Part shown: positions 46,721 to 55,975 of the stretch, piece after piece
Position numbering within the stretch: position 1 is the first letter of the stretch
How the letters are laid out: each line of letters opens with the position of its first letter
DNA from: Nocardioides okcheonensis
GTDB lineage: Bacteria > Actinomycetota > Actinomycetes > Propionibacteriales > Nocardioidaceae
DNA length: 64,000 nucleotides
Direction: 5' to 3'
Assembly (NCBI RefSeq): GCF_020991065.1
Contig: NZ_CP087710.1
Span: 3,100,001 to 3,164,000, forward strand
Translations under genes and position numbers: made by a program
Notes under the pieces: model-generated
Told to the model about the DNA's origin: nothing
Databases searched by the model: none
The model's input: the letters and a program-made list of their open reading frames with translations, nothing else

Positions 46721-47545
46721 TCAGCCGGGAGGGCGAGGCACGAAGAACGACACCCGCTGCTGGTAGTCGCGGTAGGCGGGCCGCTCCTGCATCCGCTCCT
46801 CCGTGCGCCGCGCGCCGGTGGCGTGGACGAGGAACCACGTCATCGCGGCGGGTGCTGGCAGCGTCAGGAGGGCGGGGGCCGAGGCCGCGGAGGCGAGCCA
46901 CGCGCCGTCCCAGAAGAGCGAGTCGCCGAAGTAGTTGGGGTGCCGCGACCAGCCCCACAGCCCGGAGTCGAGGACCTCGAGGTCGTCGGGCACGTCGTCG
47001 TCCGGCCCGTCCTCACGGGCGGCCGCCTTCGCGGCCATGAACGCCGCCTTCTGGCGGTCCGCGAGGGCCTCGGTGACCGCTCCCGCCGCCATCACGGCCA
47101 GCCCGGCGGGCAGCAGCCAGCGGCGCGGACCCCGCGCGAGGGACGACGCCGCCGCGACCTGCAGCGGGGCCGAGACCAGCAGCTGGGCCAGCGCCTGGGT
47201 GCCGAAGACCTTCGCGAGCGCGACCGGGGTCGAGTCGCCCTCGAGGAACTCGGTGTAGCGTTCGTCCTCCTCGTCGCTGCCCCGCAGGCGCGGCACCATC
47301 ACCGTCGACAGCCGGGCCGCCCACGCCGTCGTGCCGACGGCCAGCGCCCACCGGCGGGTGCGGTCGCCGCTGCCGAGGGCGGCTCCGACGAGCGCGACCC
47401 CGGCCAGGCCGGGACCCCAGACGCCGTCGGCGTAGTCGCGCCGTCCGTCGCGCACGGCGAGCGCCGCGGTGGTGCCCTGGACGGCGCCGACGAGGGCGGC
47501 CGACGCGCCGACGACGCGGCGCAGGTTGGCGGGGTCGAGGGTCAT
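46721..47545 (-). CDS. DUF1295-family membrane protein (steroid reductase/ICMT-like)
   Basis: 274 aa with about six membrane helices. The diagnostic C-terminal segment is LDSGLWGWSRHPNYFGDSLFWDGAWLAS, followed by ERMQERPAYRDYQQRVSFFVPRPPG, shared by DUF1295 proteins and related to the NADPH-binding part of 5-alpha-steroid reductases and isoprenylcysteine methyltransferases. The real reaction is unknown. One base separates its ATG from the stop of the SRPBCC gene upstream on the same strand, so the pair is probably an operon. Confidence 0.88.
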   Translation of the reverse strand: MTLDPANLRRVVGASAALVGAVQGTTAALAVRDGRRDYADGVWGPGLAGVALVGAALGSGDRTRRWALAVGTTAWAARLSTVMVPRLRGSDEEDERYTEFLEGDSTPVALAKVFGTQALAQLLVSAPLQVAAASSLARGPRRWLLPAGLAVMAAGAVTEALADRQKAAFMAAKAAAREDGPDDDVPDDLEVLDSGLWGWSRHPNYFGDSLFWDGAWLASAASAPALLTLPAPAAMTWFLVHATGARRTEERMQERPAYRDYQQRVSFFVPRPPG

Positions 47546-47546
47546 G

Positions 47547-47990
47547 TCAGCCGGCGAGGCGGTTGAGGACGGTCGTCATGTCGTCCTCGGTGTCGTTGCC
47601 GATCTTCTCGAAGACGACCTTCATGATCGGGTCGGCCAGCTTGGCGGCACCCTTCATCTCGATGTGCGCCTCGTAGGTCACCCGGCTGCCGGTGCCGTCG
47701 GGGTTCGGCACGACGGTGATCGTGTCGGTGGAGGTCGCGGTGTCGTTGCGACCGACCAGGACGATCTGCTCGGCGCTCAGCTGCTCGAGGGTGTAGGTCA
47801 GCTCGGTGCTGACGCCGGCGATCTTGGACGTGTTGTGCCAGGTCGACCCGACGACGACGGGGCCGGAGTCGTTGCGGGTGCAGGACTCGGTGCCGGGGTC
47901 CCACTCCTCGGCGTTGCTGAAGTCCTTGAGGTAGTCGATGACGACGGAGGGGTCGGGGCGGACGTCGAAGGTGCGGCTCACGGTGGTCAT
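47547..47990 (-). CDS. SRPBCC-family (START-like) protein
   Basis: 147 aa. It has the helix-grip fold of polyketide-cyclase/START proteins: SRTFDVRPDPSVVIDYLKDFSNAEEWDPGTESCTR, GSTWHNTSKIAGVSTELTYTLEQL, and a C-terminal helix KLADPIMKVVFEKIGNDTEDDMTTVLNRL. These proteins bind hydrophobic ligands in an internal cavity. It is co-directional with the DUF1295 membrane enzyme, which could act on a lipid carried by it (inference). Confidence 0.88.
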   Translation of the reverse strand: MTTVSRTFDVRPDPSVVIDYLKDFSNAEEWDPGTESCTRNDSGPVVVGSTWHNTSKIAGVSTELTYTLEQLSAEQIVLVGRNDTATSTDTITVVPNPDGTGSRVTYEAHIEMKGAAKLADPIMKVVFEKIGNDTEDDMTTVLNRLAG

Positions 47991-48065
47991 GCGTTCGACG
48001 GTAGGCACGCCCGTTGCGGCACAGACCGCCCGAAGGGGTGCGCGCACCGGCGCTAGCCTCGCTCC

Positions 48066-48539
<474 letters not shown>

Positions 48540-48628
48540 GCCCCCACCCGCACGGGCGGTCGGTCGGCCGGGACGCGGTGCGAGGGTGGAGGGACCGACC
48601 GTCCCGCAACCCCTCGAGGTGACCCCCC

Positions 48629-50206
48629 ATGTCCGACCAGCGCCAGTCGTCCGTCGAGACCGCCCCCAGCGAGGAGGCGGCGCTCGGGTCGACGACCGAC
48701 ACCGGCGCCCCCGCGCCCAGCGACCGCAACAGCCTCACGGTCGGCCCCGACGGGCCGATCCTCCTGCACGACGTGCACATGCTGAACCAGATGGCCCACT
48801 TCAACCGCGAGCGCGTGCCGGAGCGCAACGTGCACGCCAAGGGCTCCGGTGCGTTCGGCGTCTTCGAGGCGACCGAGGACGTGTCGGCCTACACGAAGGC
48901 CGGCCTGTTCCAGCAGGGCACGCGCACCGAGATGCTCGCGCGCTTCTCCACCGTCGCAGGCGAGCAGGGCTCGCCCGACACCTGGCGCGACCCGCGCGGC
49001 TTCGCGCTGAAGTTCTACACCGACGAGGGCAACTACGACCTCGTCGGCAACAACACCCCGGTCTTCTTCATCCGCGACACGATGAAGTTCCCCCACTTCA
49101 TCCGCAGCCAGAAGCGCCGCGGCGGGTCGGGCCTGCGCGACAACCACATGCAGTGGGACTTCTGGAGCCTCAACCCCGAGTCGGCCCACCAGGTGACCTA
49201 CCTGATGGGCGACCGCGGCATCCCGCGCAGCTATCGCACGATGAACGGCTACGGCAGCCACACCTACCTCTGGATCAACGCCGCCGGCGAGAAGCACTGG
49301 GTGAAGTACCACTTCCACAGCAACCAGGGCGTCGTCGGGCTCACCGGCGAGGAGGCGGAGCGGATCGCCGGCCAGGACGCCGACTTCCACCGCCGCGACC
49401 TCTACGAGGCGATCGAGCGCGGCGACCACCCCAGCTGGCGGCTCTCGGTGCAGCTGATGCCCTACGAGGACGCGCGCGACTACCGGATCAACCCGTTCGA
49501 CCTCACCAAGGTCTGGCCGCACGCCGACTACCCCCTCGTCGAGGTCGGCACCATGACCCTCGACCGGAACCCGGAGAACTTCTTCGCCCAGGTCGAGCAG
49601 GCCGCGTTCGAGCCGAGCGCGCTCGTCCCCGGCATCGGGTTCTCGCCCGACAAGATGCTGCTCGGGCGCGCCTTCGCGTACGCCGACACGCACCGGCACC
49701 GGATCGGCCCCAACTACCTCCAGCTGCCGGTCAACCGCCCGCGCGTGGAGGTGAACACCTACACCCAGGACGGTCCGATGGCCTACGACCACCGCGGCGA
49801 CGACCCGGTCTACGCCCCCAACAGCGAGGGCCGCGGCTACGCCGACGAGGTCGGCGAGGCCGAGGAGAGCTGGGAGAGCGACGGGCCGATGGTGCGCCAG
49901 GCCTACACGCTGCGCGCGGACGACGACGACTTCTCCCAGGCTGGCGCGCTGGTGCGCGAGGTGTGGGACGACGCGCAGCGCGACACCTTCGTCGAGACCG
50001 TCGCCGGCCACCTGCTCGGCGGCGTGCGCTCGCCCGTACTCGAGCGGGCCTTCGACTACTGGAAGGCGGTCGACCCCGACACCGGCAAGCGGATCGAGGA
50101 GGCCGTCCAGGCCGGCCACGGCGGCGCGAACCCCGGCGGCGACGCCGACGACGCCCAGGACGTCGAGGAGCCGGTCACCGAGTCGGACACCCACGCCCGC
50201 ACCTGA
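48629..50206 (+). CDS. katA: Monofunctional haem catalase
   Basis: 525 aa. Clade-3-size catalase that converts hydrogen peroxide to water and oxygen. Distal His69 in [13 protein letters not shown], Asn142 in [12 protein letters not shown], and proximal Tyr351 in [13 protein letters not shown] are all present, as is the NADPH-binding region. The N-terminal 35 residues are a Ser/Thr/Glu-rich extension, and the C terminus ends in an acidic tail ([18 protein letters not shown]). A cytoplasmic location is expected. No peroxide regulator is adjacent. Confidence 0.96.
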   Translation: MSDQRQSSVETAPSEEAALGSTTDTGAPAPSDRNSLTVGPDGPILLHDVHMLNQMAHFNRERVPERNVHAKGSGAFGVFEATEDVSAYTKAGLFQQGTRTEMLARFSTVAGEQGSPDTWRDPRGFALKFYTDEGNYDLVGNNTPVFFIRDTMKFPHFIRSQKRRGGSGLRDNHMQWDFWSLNPESAHQVTYLMGDRGIPRSYRTMNGYGSHTYLWINAAGEKHWVKYHFHSNQGVVGLTGEEAERIAGQDADFHRRDLYEAIERGDHPSWRLSVQLMPYEDARDYRINPFDLTKVWPHADYPLVEVGTMTLDRNPENFFAQVEQAAFEPSALVPGIGFSPDKMLLGRAFAYADTHRHRIGPNYLQLPVNRPRVEVNTYTQDGPMAYDHRGDDPVYAPNSEGRGYADEVGEAEESWESDGPMVRQAYTLRADDDDFSQAGALVREVWDDAQRDTFVETVAGHLLGGVRSPVLERAFDYWKAVDPDTGKRIEEAVQAGHGGANPGGDADDAQDVEEPVTESDTHART

Positions 50207-50218
50207 CATGCTGGCCCG

Positions 50219-50803
50219 GTGCCGTCCCCCCGCCAGCTCGTGCAGCTGGTCGGGGGGTGCGTGGTGCTGGGCATCGGGGTGTCGATGCTGCTCACCGCCG
50301 ACCTCGGGTCGGACGGCTACTCGACGATGGTGAACGGCATCGCGCTGGCCAGCGGCAGCAGCTTCCTGCTGTGCAACACGCTGGTCAGCGTGGCGTTCCT
50401 CGCGCTCGCCGCCGCGCGCAAGGTCTACCCGGGCGTCGGCACGGTCGTGCAGGTGGTGGTCGTCGGCGTCACCGTGGACGTGCTCCTGCGGGCGTTCGAC
50501 CCGCCCGGGAGCCTGCCGCTGCGGGTGCTGCTCCTCGTGGCGGCGTTCCCGGTCCTGGCCGCGGGCATCGCGTCCTACCTCGGCAGCCACACCGGTGCCG
50601 GCCCGGCGGAGGCGGCGGCCCTCGCCTGGGACCCGCCGCTGCCGTTCCGGTGGAGCTACAGCGCGGTCCAGGGCGGCGGGGCCCTGGTCGGCTGGCTGCT
50701 CGGCGCCACCGTGGGTGTCGGCACCCTGGCGGTGATCGTCGCGCTCGGGCCCTGCGTCGACCTGGCCAGCCGGGCTCTGCGGGTCGACGTCCACCAGCGC
50801 TGA
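50219..50803 (+). CDS. YczE/YitT-like integral membrane protein
   Basis: 194 aa from a GTG 12 bp after the catalase stop. Five membrane helices. The first ends with GIGVSMLLTADLGSDGYSTMVNGIA, the recognisable opening of YczE-type proteins (in Bacillus linked to surfactin production). ALGPCVDLASRAL closes the protein. Transport or regulatory function is unknown. Confidence 0.8.
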   Translation: MPSPRQLVQLVGGCVVLGIGVSMLLTADLGSDGYSTMVNGIALASGSSFLLCNTLVSVAFLALAAARKVYPGVGTVVQVVVVGVTVDVLLRAFDPPGSLPLRVLLLVAAFPVLAAGIASYLGSHTGAGPAEAAALAWDPPLPFRWSYSAVQGGGALVGWLLGATVGVGTLAVIVALGPCVDLASRALRVDVHQR

Positions 50804-50830
50804 CCGGCGCGCTTCACCCCCGCTGTCACG

Positions 50831-51409
50831 ATGGAGCGCATGGAGACAGCGACCCGGCCCGCCTGGCAGCAGGCCGCCGTGCTCACCGGGGCGTTCGTGG
50901 TCCTGCTGTGGGTGCTGGAGGTCGTCGACGCGGTCTCCGGCCATCGCCTCGACTCCTACGGCATCACGCCCCGCACGGAGGACGGACTGGTCGGCATCGC
51001 GACCGCACCGGTGCTGCACTTCGGCTTCGACCACCTGGTGGCCAACACGGTGCCGGTGCTGGTCCTGGGGTTCCTCACCCTCGCGACCGGGATCGCCCGC
51101 GGCCTGGTCGCGACCGCGGTGATCTGGGTCGTCGGCGGCGCGGGGGTGTGGCTGTTCGCCGGCGACCGCAGCATCCACGCGGGGGCGTCGGTCCTGGTCT
51201 TCGGCTGGATCGTCTACCTGGTGGTGCGGGGCCTGCTCAACCGCAGCAGCACCGAGATCCTCATCGGGGTCGCGGTGTTCCTGCTCTACAGCGGCGCGCT
51301 CCTCGGCGTCCTGCCGGGCCAGCCGGGGGTCTCCTGGCAGGGCCACCTCTTCGGGGCCCTCGGCGGGGCGCTCGCCGCGCGACTGCTGCAGCGCCGGGCG
51401 GACCCCTAG
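50831..51409 (+). CDS. Rhomboid-family intramembrane serine protease
   Basis: 192 aa; the second ATG nine bases later is an alternative start. Six helices. HFGFDHLVANTVPVLVLG holds the conserved His and Asn of helix 2. SIHAGASVLVFGWIVY contains the candidate nucleophile Ser in GAS; the usual following Gly is Val. SWQGHLFGALGGALAA supplies the catalytic His. This matches the short actinobacterial rhomboids, which cleave membrane-anchored substrates. The substrate is unknown. Confidence 0.87.
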   Translation: MERMETATRPAWQQAAVLTGAFVVLLWVLEVVDAVSGHRLDSYGITPRTEDGLVGIATAPVLHFGFDHLVANTVPVLVLGFLTLATGIARGLVATAVIWVVGGAGVWLFAGDRSIHAGASVLVFGWIVYLVVRGLLNRSSTEILIGVAVFLLYSGALLGVLPGQPGVSWQGHLFGALGGALAARLLQRRADP

Positions 51410-51792
51410 GCCGGGACGACCGACGACGGCACGGTGTCGTCGCCGACCAGGGCGTTGACGGCGGCCATCAGGCTGGTGAGGTTGAACGGCTTGCGCAGGA
51501 AGTGCGGCTGGACCTCGGCGACCTCGGCGTCGCTCTGCATGTCGTGGTCGCCGGACATCAGCAGCGCCTTGGTCCGCGGGTCGCGCTGGCGCAGCGCGAG
51601 CAGCACCTCCGCGCCCGTCGCGTGCGGCATGTGCTGGTCGACCACGAGCAGGTCGAAGTGCTCGGCGGTGAGGAACGCGATCGCCTCGGCGCCGTCGCGG
51701 GCCGTGCTCACGTCGTGACCGGCCCGGGCCAGCACGAAGCTCACGAACTCGCGGATGTCGTCGTCGTCGTCGGTGACGAGGATGCGCGTCAT
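51406..51792 (-). CDS. Single-domain response regulator (CheY-like receiver)
   Basis: 128 aa, receiver only. Acidic residues in VTDDDDDIRE (8-12), phosphoacceptor Asp52 in LLVVDQHMP, Ser80, and Lys101 in LRKPFN are all present. There is no output domain, so it probably acts by protein-protein contact or phosphotransfer. It is divergent from the MASE1 histidine kinase gene, its likely partner. Its stop overlaps the convergent rhomboid stop by 4 bp. Confidence 0.9.
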   Translation of the reverse strand: MTRILVTDDDDDIREFVSFVLARAGHDVSTARDGAEAIAFLTAEHFDLLVVDQHMPHATGAEVLLALRQRDPRTKALLMSGDHDMQSDAEVAEVQPHFLRKPFNLTSLMAAVNALVGDDTVPSSVVPA

Positions 51793-51967
51793 GTCGCCAT
51801 CATCGACCCCGAACCCGTGGGACACCTCCCGAACTGCTTCAGCGTCTGCTCAAGAAGTGATGAAGACCTCGGTCACGTTCCGGGGACGGGGTCACGCTGG
51901 GAGTCCTAGCGTGACCTCCACGACGTCGCGCCGCACGGGGAGCAACGTCACGGAAGAGAGGTGTCGC

Positions 51968-53977
51968 GTGGCCGCCACGATGACCGCGGGTGACCTGGTC
52001 GGTGGGACCGGCCGTCCCCGCGGGCTGTCCGCGTCGCGCACCGTCGTCTTCGCCGCCGCGCACCTGCTGCTGGTGGTCCTCGGGCGCGCCACGGTCCCCG
52101 ACGGCGCCTCGGCGAGCCTCTTCTGGCCCGCGGCCGGGGTCGTGGTGCTCTGGCTGATGGCGGAGACCCCCCGCCGGTGGCCGCTCGTCCTCGCGCTCGT
52201 GGGTGCCGAGCTGGTCCTGGGCCTCGGCCTGACCGGGGCCGACGCCACGTTCGTGGTCCTGGCCGTGCTGTCGGTGTGGGTGCAGTCGGTCGCGATCGTG
52301 GCCGGACTGAGGCGCTGGACGCCCTGGCTGCTCGGCGCCGGCGGGCACGAGGGCGTGCGGACCCCTCGAGCCATCTCCCGCGTGCTGGTGGTCGTGGCGG
52401 CCGCGTGCCTGCTGGGCGCGCTGGTCGGCGCCACGGGCGTCTGGCTGGGCGAGCCCGCGTTCGACGCGATGGCCTACGTCGCCTGGTGGGCCCGCCAGTA
52501 CGCCGCCGTGGTGATCGTCGGCGGCGTCGGTCACCTCGCCTGGGAGTGGTTCACCGAGCGCCCGCGCCCCCGCGCGTACGGCGGTGGACCCCGCGAGCTG
52601 GCGCTCCTCGCCGTGGGCAGCGGTGTGACGGCGGTCGCCGTCTTCCTGCAGCCGCTGCCCCTCGCCTACCTCCTGCTCCCCTTCAGCGTGTGGTGCGCCG
52701 CGCGCTACGCCACGTTCTTCGCCGGCCTCCAGGTCGCCGGGGTGGGCATCGTGGCGGTGGTCCTCACCCTCGGGGGCCACGGGCCGTACGGCGGCCACGG
52801 CGACTCCCCGACCGGTGCCCTGCTCATCCAGGTCTTCATCCTCGTCATGGCCCTCACCGCGCTCGGCGTCGGCATCCTGAGCGACCGGATCGACGACCTC
52901 GTCGCGGAGCTCGAGACGTCGCTGCGCCAGTCGGCCGCGCGCGGCGACCTGCTGCGCGGCGTCACCGAGAGCATGGGCGAGGGCCTCGTCGTGCTCGACC
53001 CCGACGGACGGGTCGCGCTGAGCAACGCGGCGAGCCGGCGGCTGGCGCGACGGTTCACCCCGGGCGCCGACGACCAGGAGGCGCTGACCAGCCTGGTCGC
53101 CGCGCTCGACCCGATGGAGGCCGCCGGGCGCGCCCGGCGGGTCGAGCTCGGGCCGGGCGACGTCCTGGTCGACCTCCCCGGTGGTGAGGAGGTCGTCCTC
53201 GCCGTCACCTCGGCGCCGGTCGGCGCTCCGGAGGACGGGCACGAGCCGGGCCGGCTGCTGGTGCTGCGCGAGGTCACCGAGCACCGGGCCGGGCTGCGGC
53301 CGCTCGTCGACTTCGCCTCGACCGTCGCGCACGACCTGCGAGGCCCGCTCACGGTGATGCACACCTGGCTCTCGCTGCTCGACGAGTCGCCGGCGGTGGC
53401 GGCCGACGAGCACCTCCAGACGTCGGTCGAGCGGATCAACCGCGGCGCCGTGCAGATGGGCCGGCTGATCGACGACCTGCTCGCCCACGCGGTCGCCGAG
53501 GGCGGCGTGCTGTCGCCCGAGGTGGTCGCGCTCGGCGGTCGCGACGGCGTGGTGGCCGAGGTGGTCGGGCTGCTCGCGGCGCCGGAGGGCACGGTGCGGG
53601 TGGTCGGACCGCTCCCGTCGGTCCGCGCCGACCGCGGTGCGGTGCGGCAGGTGCTGGCGAACCTCGTCGACAACGCGCGCAAGTACGCCCGACCGGAGGT
53701 CCCGCCGGAGATCGAGGTCAGCGCGACGCGCGAGGGCGGCCGGGTCGTGGTGTCCGTGCGCGACAACGGCATCGGCGTCCCCGCCGAGGACCGTGACCGG
53801 GTCTTCGACCGGTTCCAGCGGGCCGGGGCGACGCGGTCCGCCTCCCGCGGCAGCGGCATCGGCCTGTCGATCTGCCGCACCATCGTGGAGCGCCACGGAG
53901 GCACCATCGCCTGCCTCCCGGTCGAGGACGGGCCGGGCTCGGTGTTCCGGTTCGACCTGCCCGCGGCCGGGTCCTGA
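51968..53977 (+). CDS. MASE1-domain sensor histidine kinase
   Basis: 669 aa from a GTG with GAGAGG seven bases upstream. The N-terminal MASE1 membrane sensor has about eight helices (to about residue 320). A PAS-like domain follows (VTESMGEGLVVLDPDGRVALSNAASRRL...LLVLREVTEH). The phospho-acceptor is His in STVAHDLRGPLTVMH (about 453). ATPase boxes: N (LANLVDNARKYARP), G1 (VRDNGIGVPAEDRDRVFDRF), G2 (SRGSGIGLSICRTIVERHGG). The membrane sensor suggests a small-molecule or membrane-state signal. The divergent receiver protein is the likely phosphate acceptor. Confidence 0.92.
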   Translation: MAATMTAGDLVGGTGRPRGLSASRTVVFAAAHLLLVVLGRATVPDGASASLFWPAAGVVVLWLMAETPRRWPLVLALVGAELVLGLGLTGADATFVVLAVLSVWVQSVAIVAGLRRWTPWLLGAGGHEGVRTPRAISRVLVVVAAACLLGALVGATGVWLGEPAFDAMAYVAWWARQYAAVVIVGGVGHLAWEWFTERPRPRAYGGGPRELALLAVGSGVTAVAVFLQPLPLAYLLLPFSVWCAARYATFFAGLQVAGVGIVAVVLTLGGHGPYGGHGDSPTGALLIQVFILVMALTALGVGILSDRIDDLVAELETSLRQSAARGDLLRGVTESMGEGLVVLDPDGRVALSNAASRRLARRFTPGADDQEALTSLVAALDPMEAAGRARRVELGPGDVLVDLPGGEEVVLAVTSAPVGAPEDGHEPGRLLVLREVTEHRAGLRPLVDFASTVAHDLRGPLTVMHTWLSLLDESPAVAADEHLQTSVERINRGAVQMGRLIDDLLAHAVAEGGVLSPEVVALGGRDGVVAEVVGLLAAPEGTVRVVGPLPSVRADRGAVRQVLANLVDNARKYARPEVPPEIEVSATREGGRVVVSVRDNGIGVPAEDRDRVFDRFQRAGATRSASRGSGIGLSICRTIVERHGGTIACLPVEDGPGSVFRFDLPAAGS

Positions 53978-53978
53978 G

Positions 53979-53992
53979 CGAGACGAACGTCT
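53979..53992 (+). terminator. Short hairpin after the MASE1 kinase gene
   Basis: GAGACG-AA-CGTCTC forms a perfect 6-bp stem with a 2-base spacer a few bases after the stop codon. The tight loop makes it a weak prediction. Confidence 0.3.
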
Positions 53993-54076
53993 CCCCGTGC
54001 GCCGGAACAGCACCGCGCGCACGCCGGTTGGACCGGGGGCAGCACGTACCCCCGATCCACAGAGCAGGAGACACCC

Positions 54077-55054
54077 ATGCGCAGCATCGGCCACGACACC
54101 TTCGGCGCCCCCGAGCAGGTCCTCACCACCCGTGAGGTCCCCGCCCCCGAGGCCGGTCCCGGACAGGTCCTGGTGCGCACGGTCCTGGCGCCGATCCACA
54201 ACCACGACCTGGTCACCGTGACCGGCAACTACGGCGTGCGGCCCGAGCTCCCGGCCGTCGGCGGCACCGAGGCCGTGGGTGTGGTCGAGGCCGTGGGCGA
54301 GGGTGTCGACGAGGCGCTCGTCGGCCGGCGCGTCTCCGTGGCCGGTGCCCCCGGCACCTGGGCCGAGCAGTTCGTCGCGCCGGCCGCCGGCGTCATCCCC
54401 GTCCCCGACGCGATGTCCGACGAGGCCGCCGCCCAGCTGGTCGCCATGCCGTTCAGCGCGATCAGCTTGGTGGAGTTCCTCGACGTCGAGGCCGGCGACT
54501 GGGTCGTCCAGACCGCCGCCAACGGAGCCGTCGGCAAGGTCGTCGCGGTGCTGGCGAAGGCGCGCGGGATCAACCTGCTCAACCTGGTGCGCCGGTCGGA
54601 GGCCGTCGCCGAGCTCGCCGCGCTCGGGATCGACGACGTGGTCGCCACCGACTCCCCGGACTGGCTCGAGCAGGCCCACGCGATCCTCGGCGAGGCCGGT
54701 GCGCGCGCGGCGATCGACTCCGTGGGCGGCGAGGTCGGCGGCGCGCTCGTCGAGCTGCTCGGCGAGGACGGCCTGCTCGTCACCTTCGGTGCCGCCAGCA
54801 ACCAGCCGCTCGTCATCGGCAGCGGCCCGGTCATCTTCAAGCACCTCACGGTCAAGGGCTTCTGGGGCGCCAAGGTGAGCGCCCGGATGTCCGACGAGGA
54901 CCGCGCGCGGCTCTTCGGCGAGCTGATCTCGCTGGTGCTCGACGGGTCGCTGGTGCTGACCTCCGGCGGCACCTTCGGCCTCGACGACCCGACCGGCGCC
55001 GTCGTCGCGTCGCAGTCGGCGGGGCGCTCCGGCAAGATCATGTTCCGTCCCTGA
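54077..55054 (+). CDS. Zinc-independent medium-chain dehydrogenase / quinone oxidoreductase-like
   Basis: 325 aa from an ATG with AGGAGA. Medium-chain dehydrogenase fold: N-terminal GroES-like domain (GPGQVLVRTVLAPIHNHDLVTVTGNYG) and nucleotide-binding domain with AANGAVGKVVAVLAKARGIN in place of the usual GxGxxG. VGGTEAVGVVEAVGEGVD is typical of the quinone oxidoreductase/enoyl-reductase branch. The structural and catalytic zinc cysteines are missing. An NADPH-dependent reduction of an enone or quinone is likely. Confidence 0.88.
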   Translation: MRSIGHDTFGAPEQVLTTREVPAPEAGPGQVLVRTVLAPIHNHDLVTVTGNYGVRPELPAVGGTEAVGVVEAVGEGVDEALVGRRVSVAGAPGTWAEQFVAPAAGVIPVPDAMSDEAAAQLVAMPFSAISLVEFLDVEAGDWVVQTAANGAVGKVVAVLAKARGINLLNLVRRSEAVAELAALGIDDVVATDSPDWLEQAHAILGEAGARAAIDSVGGEVGGALVELLGEDGLLVTFGAASNQPLVIGSGPVIFKHLTVKGFWGAKVSARMSDEDRARLFGELISLVLDGSLVLTSGGTFGLDDPTGAVVASQSAGRSGKIMFRP

Positions 55055-55087
55055 GCGGTCCCGCCGGCGGATGAGTCGAGCGTCACG

Positions 55088-55099
55088 TACCGATCGGTA
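55088..55099. promoter_or_regulatory. TetR-operator-like palindrome
   Basis: TACCGATCGGTA is a perfect 12-bp palindrome of the kind bound by TetR-family repressors. It lies 46 bp before the lipoprotein start, in the promoter region. No TetR-family gene is in the window. Confidence 0.4.
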
Positions 55100-55144
55100 A
55101 CGTTCGGCGGACGGCGGGGTCCGCGCGCTCCTAGCCTTCCCGGC

Positions 55145-55591
55145 ATGCGCGCTCCCGCCCTCCTGACGCTGCTCCTCCTGCCCGCCCTCGCGGCCTGCTC
55201 CGGCGGCGGGTCCGCCGACCCGGTGGACCGCGCCCGGGAGGTGTCGTCGCAGCAGGACGCCGCCACGGCCGACTGGCGCGCCGCGGTCGAGGACGAGCTC
55301 GGCACCGACACGTACGACTTCGCGTCGCTCCAGGCCGCGGCGGGCGTCGACTGCCAGCGCACGGACGCCGCCGCGTGGACGGTGCACCTCGCGCTCAGCG
55401 GGGACACCGCCACGTCCACGCTGACCCGGATCGGGCTCGAGCACGCGTGCGCCGACGTGGTCACCGCGTTCGACGAGGCGCGGGAGCGGGTGCGGTCCGC
55501 CGCCGACCCGCTCGACCTGGTGTGCGGTCCCGGCGTGGAGCTCTCGGCCGAGGACCGGCTCCAGGCGGACCTGGTCTGCGCGAACCGCTGA
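55145..55591 (+). CDS. Lipoprotein of unknown function
   Basis: 148 aa. Signal peptide MRAPALLTLLLLPALAAC has a lipobox (LAAC, Cys18), so the mature protein is membrane-anchored outside the cell. The rest is helical and charged with four further cysteines (VDCQRTD, EHACADV, LVCGPG, LVCANR), which could form two disulfides. No family is recognised. A TetR-like palindrome precedes the gene. Confidence 0.82.
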   Translation: MRAPALLTLLLLPALAACSGGGSADPVDRAREVSSQQDAATADWRAAVEDELGTDTYDFASLQAAAGVDCQRTDAAAWTVHLALSGDTATSTLTRIGLEHACADVVTAFDEARERVRSAADPLDLVCGPGVELSAEDRLQADLVCANR

Positions 55592-55610
55592 CCCGCACCC
55601 GGGCGCCGGC

Positions 55611-55766
55611 TCAGGTGTCGGTCGCCGGGCCCGACGGGGTGGCACCGCCCTCCGAGGTCCAGCCCTCGTCCTCGTCGACGTCGTGCGCCGGGTCCTCGGC
55701 CGGGTCCTCGGCGGGGTGGGTCTGCGGGTCCTGCTGCGGGTCGGGGGTCGGGTCGTTCGTCGTCAT
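55611..55766 (-). CDS. Small acidic Asp/Pro-rich protein
   Basis: 51 aa from an ATG with a strong AGGAGGG ribosome site at ideal spacing, which is the main support. The protein is Asp/Glu/Pro-rich (PDPQQDP, PAEDPAEDPAHDVDEDEGW), has no hydrophobic segment, and is probably disordered and cytoplasmic. Function unknown. Confidence 0.7.
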   Translation of the reverse strand: MTTNDPTPDPQQDPQTHPAEDPAEDPAHDVDEDEGWTSEGGATPSGPATDT

Positions 55767-55891
55767 GCGCCCTCCTGGGGCTCGATCGGGTCGGAGCCCG
55801 CTCCGTACCCCGGACGGGCCCCGTCGATGACGGCGTGACGAGTTTTCCCGGAGCGCGCATGTCCGCGGCGGAGCGGGGAACAGGGGTCCCA

Positions 55892-55920
55892 CGTCGAGGT
55901 CGCCCGCCGCGACCTCGACG
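55892..55920 (-). terminator. Hairpin terminator after the HAD phosphatase gene
   Basis: CGTCGAGGTCGC and GCGACCTCGACG form a perfect 12-bp stem with a CCGCC loop, 56 bp past the HAD stop on the minus strand. The surrounding 209 bp between the HAD gene and the small acidic gene contain nothing else I can support. Confidence 0.65.
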
Positions 55921-55975
55921 GCCAGGCCCGCCGGGGTCTTCCCGTACGCCGTGGAAGCCCCCGGCGTCTGCCTGC

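Noticed and set aside
51839..55645. Minus-strand frame of 1,268 codons
   Set aside because: Antisense to the MASE1 kinase, the dehydrogenase and the lipoprotein; composition is that of a mirrored high-GC frame.
55767..55975. Extended version of the small acidic protein starting upstream of the hairpin
   Set aside because: The frame is open, but the strong AGGAGGG site fits the ATG at 55766, and the upstream part contains a 12-bp terminator-like hairpin.
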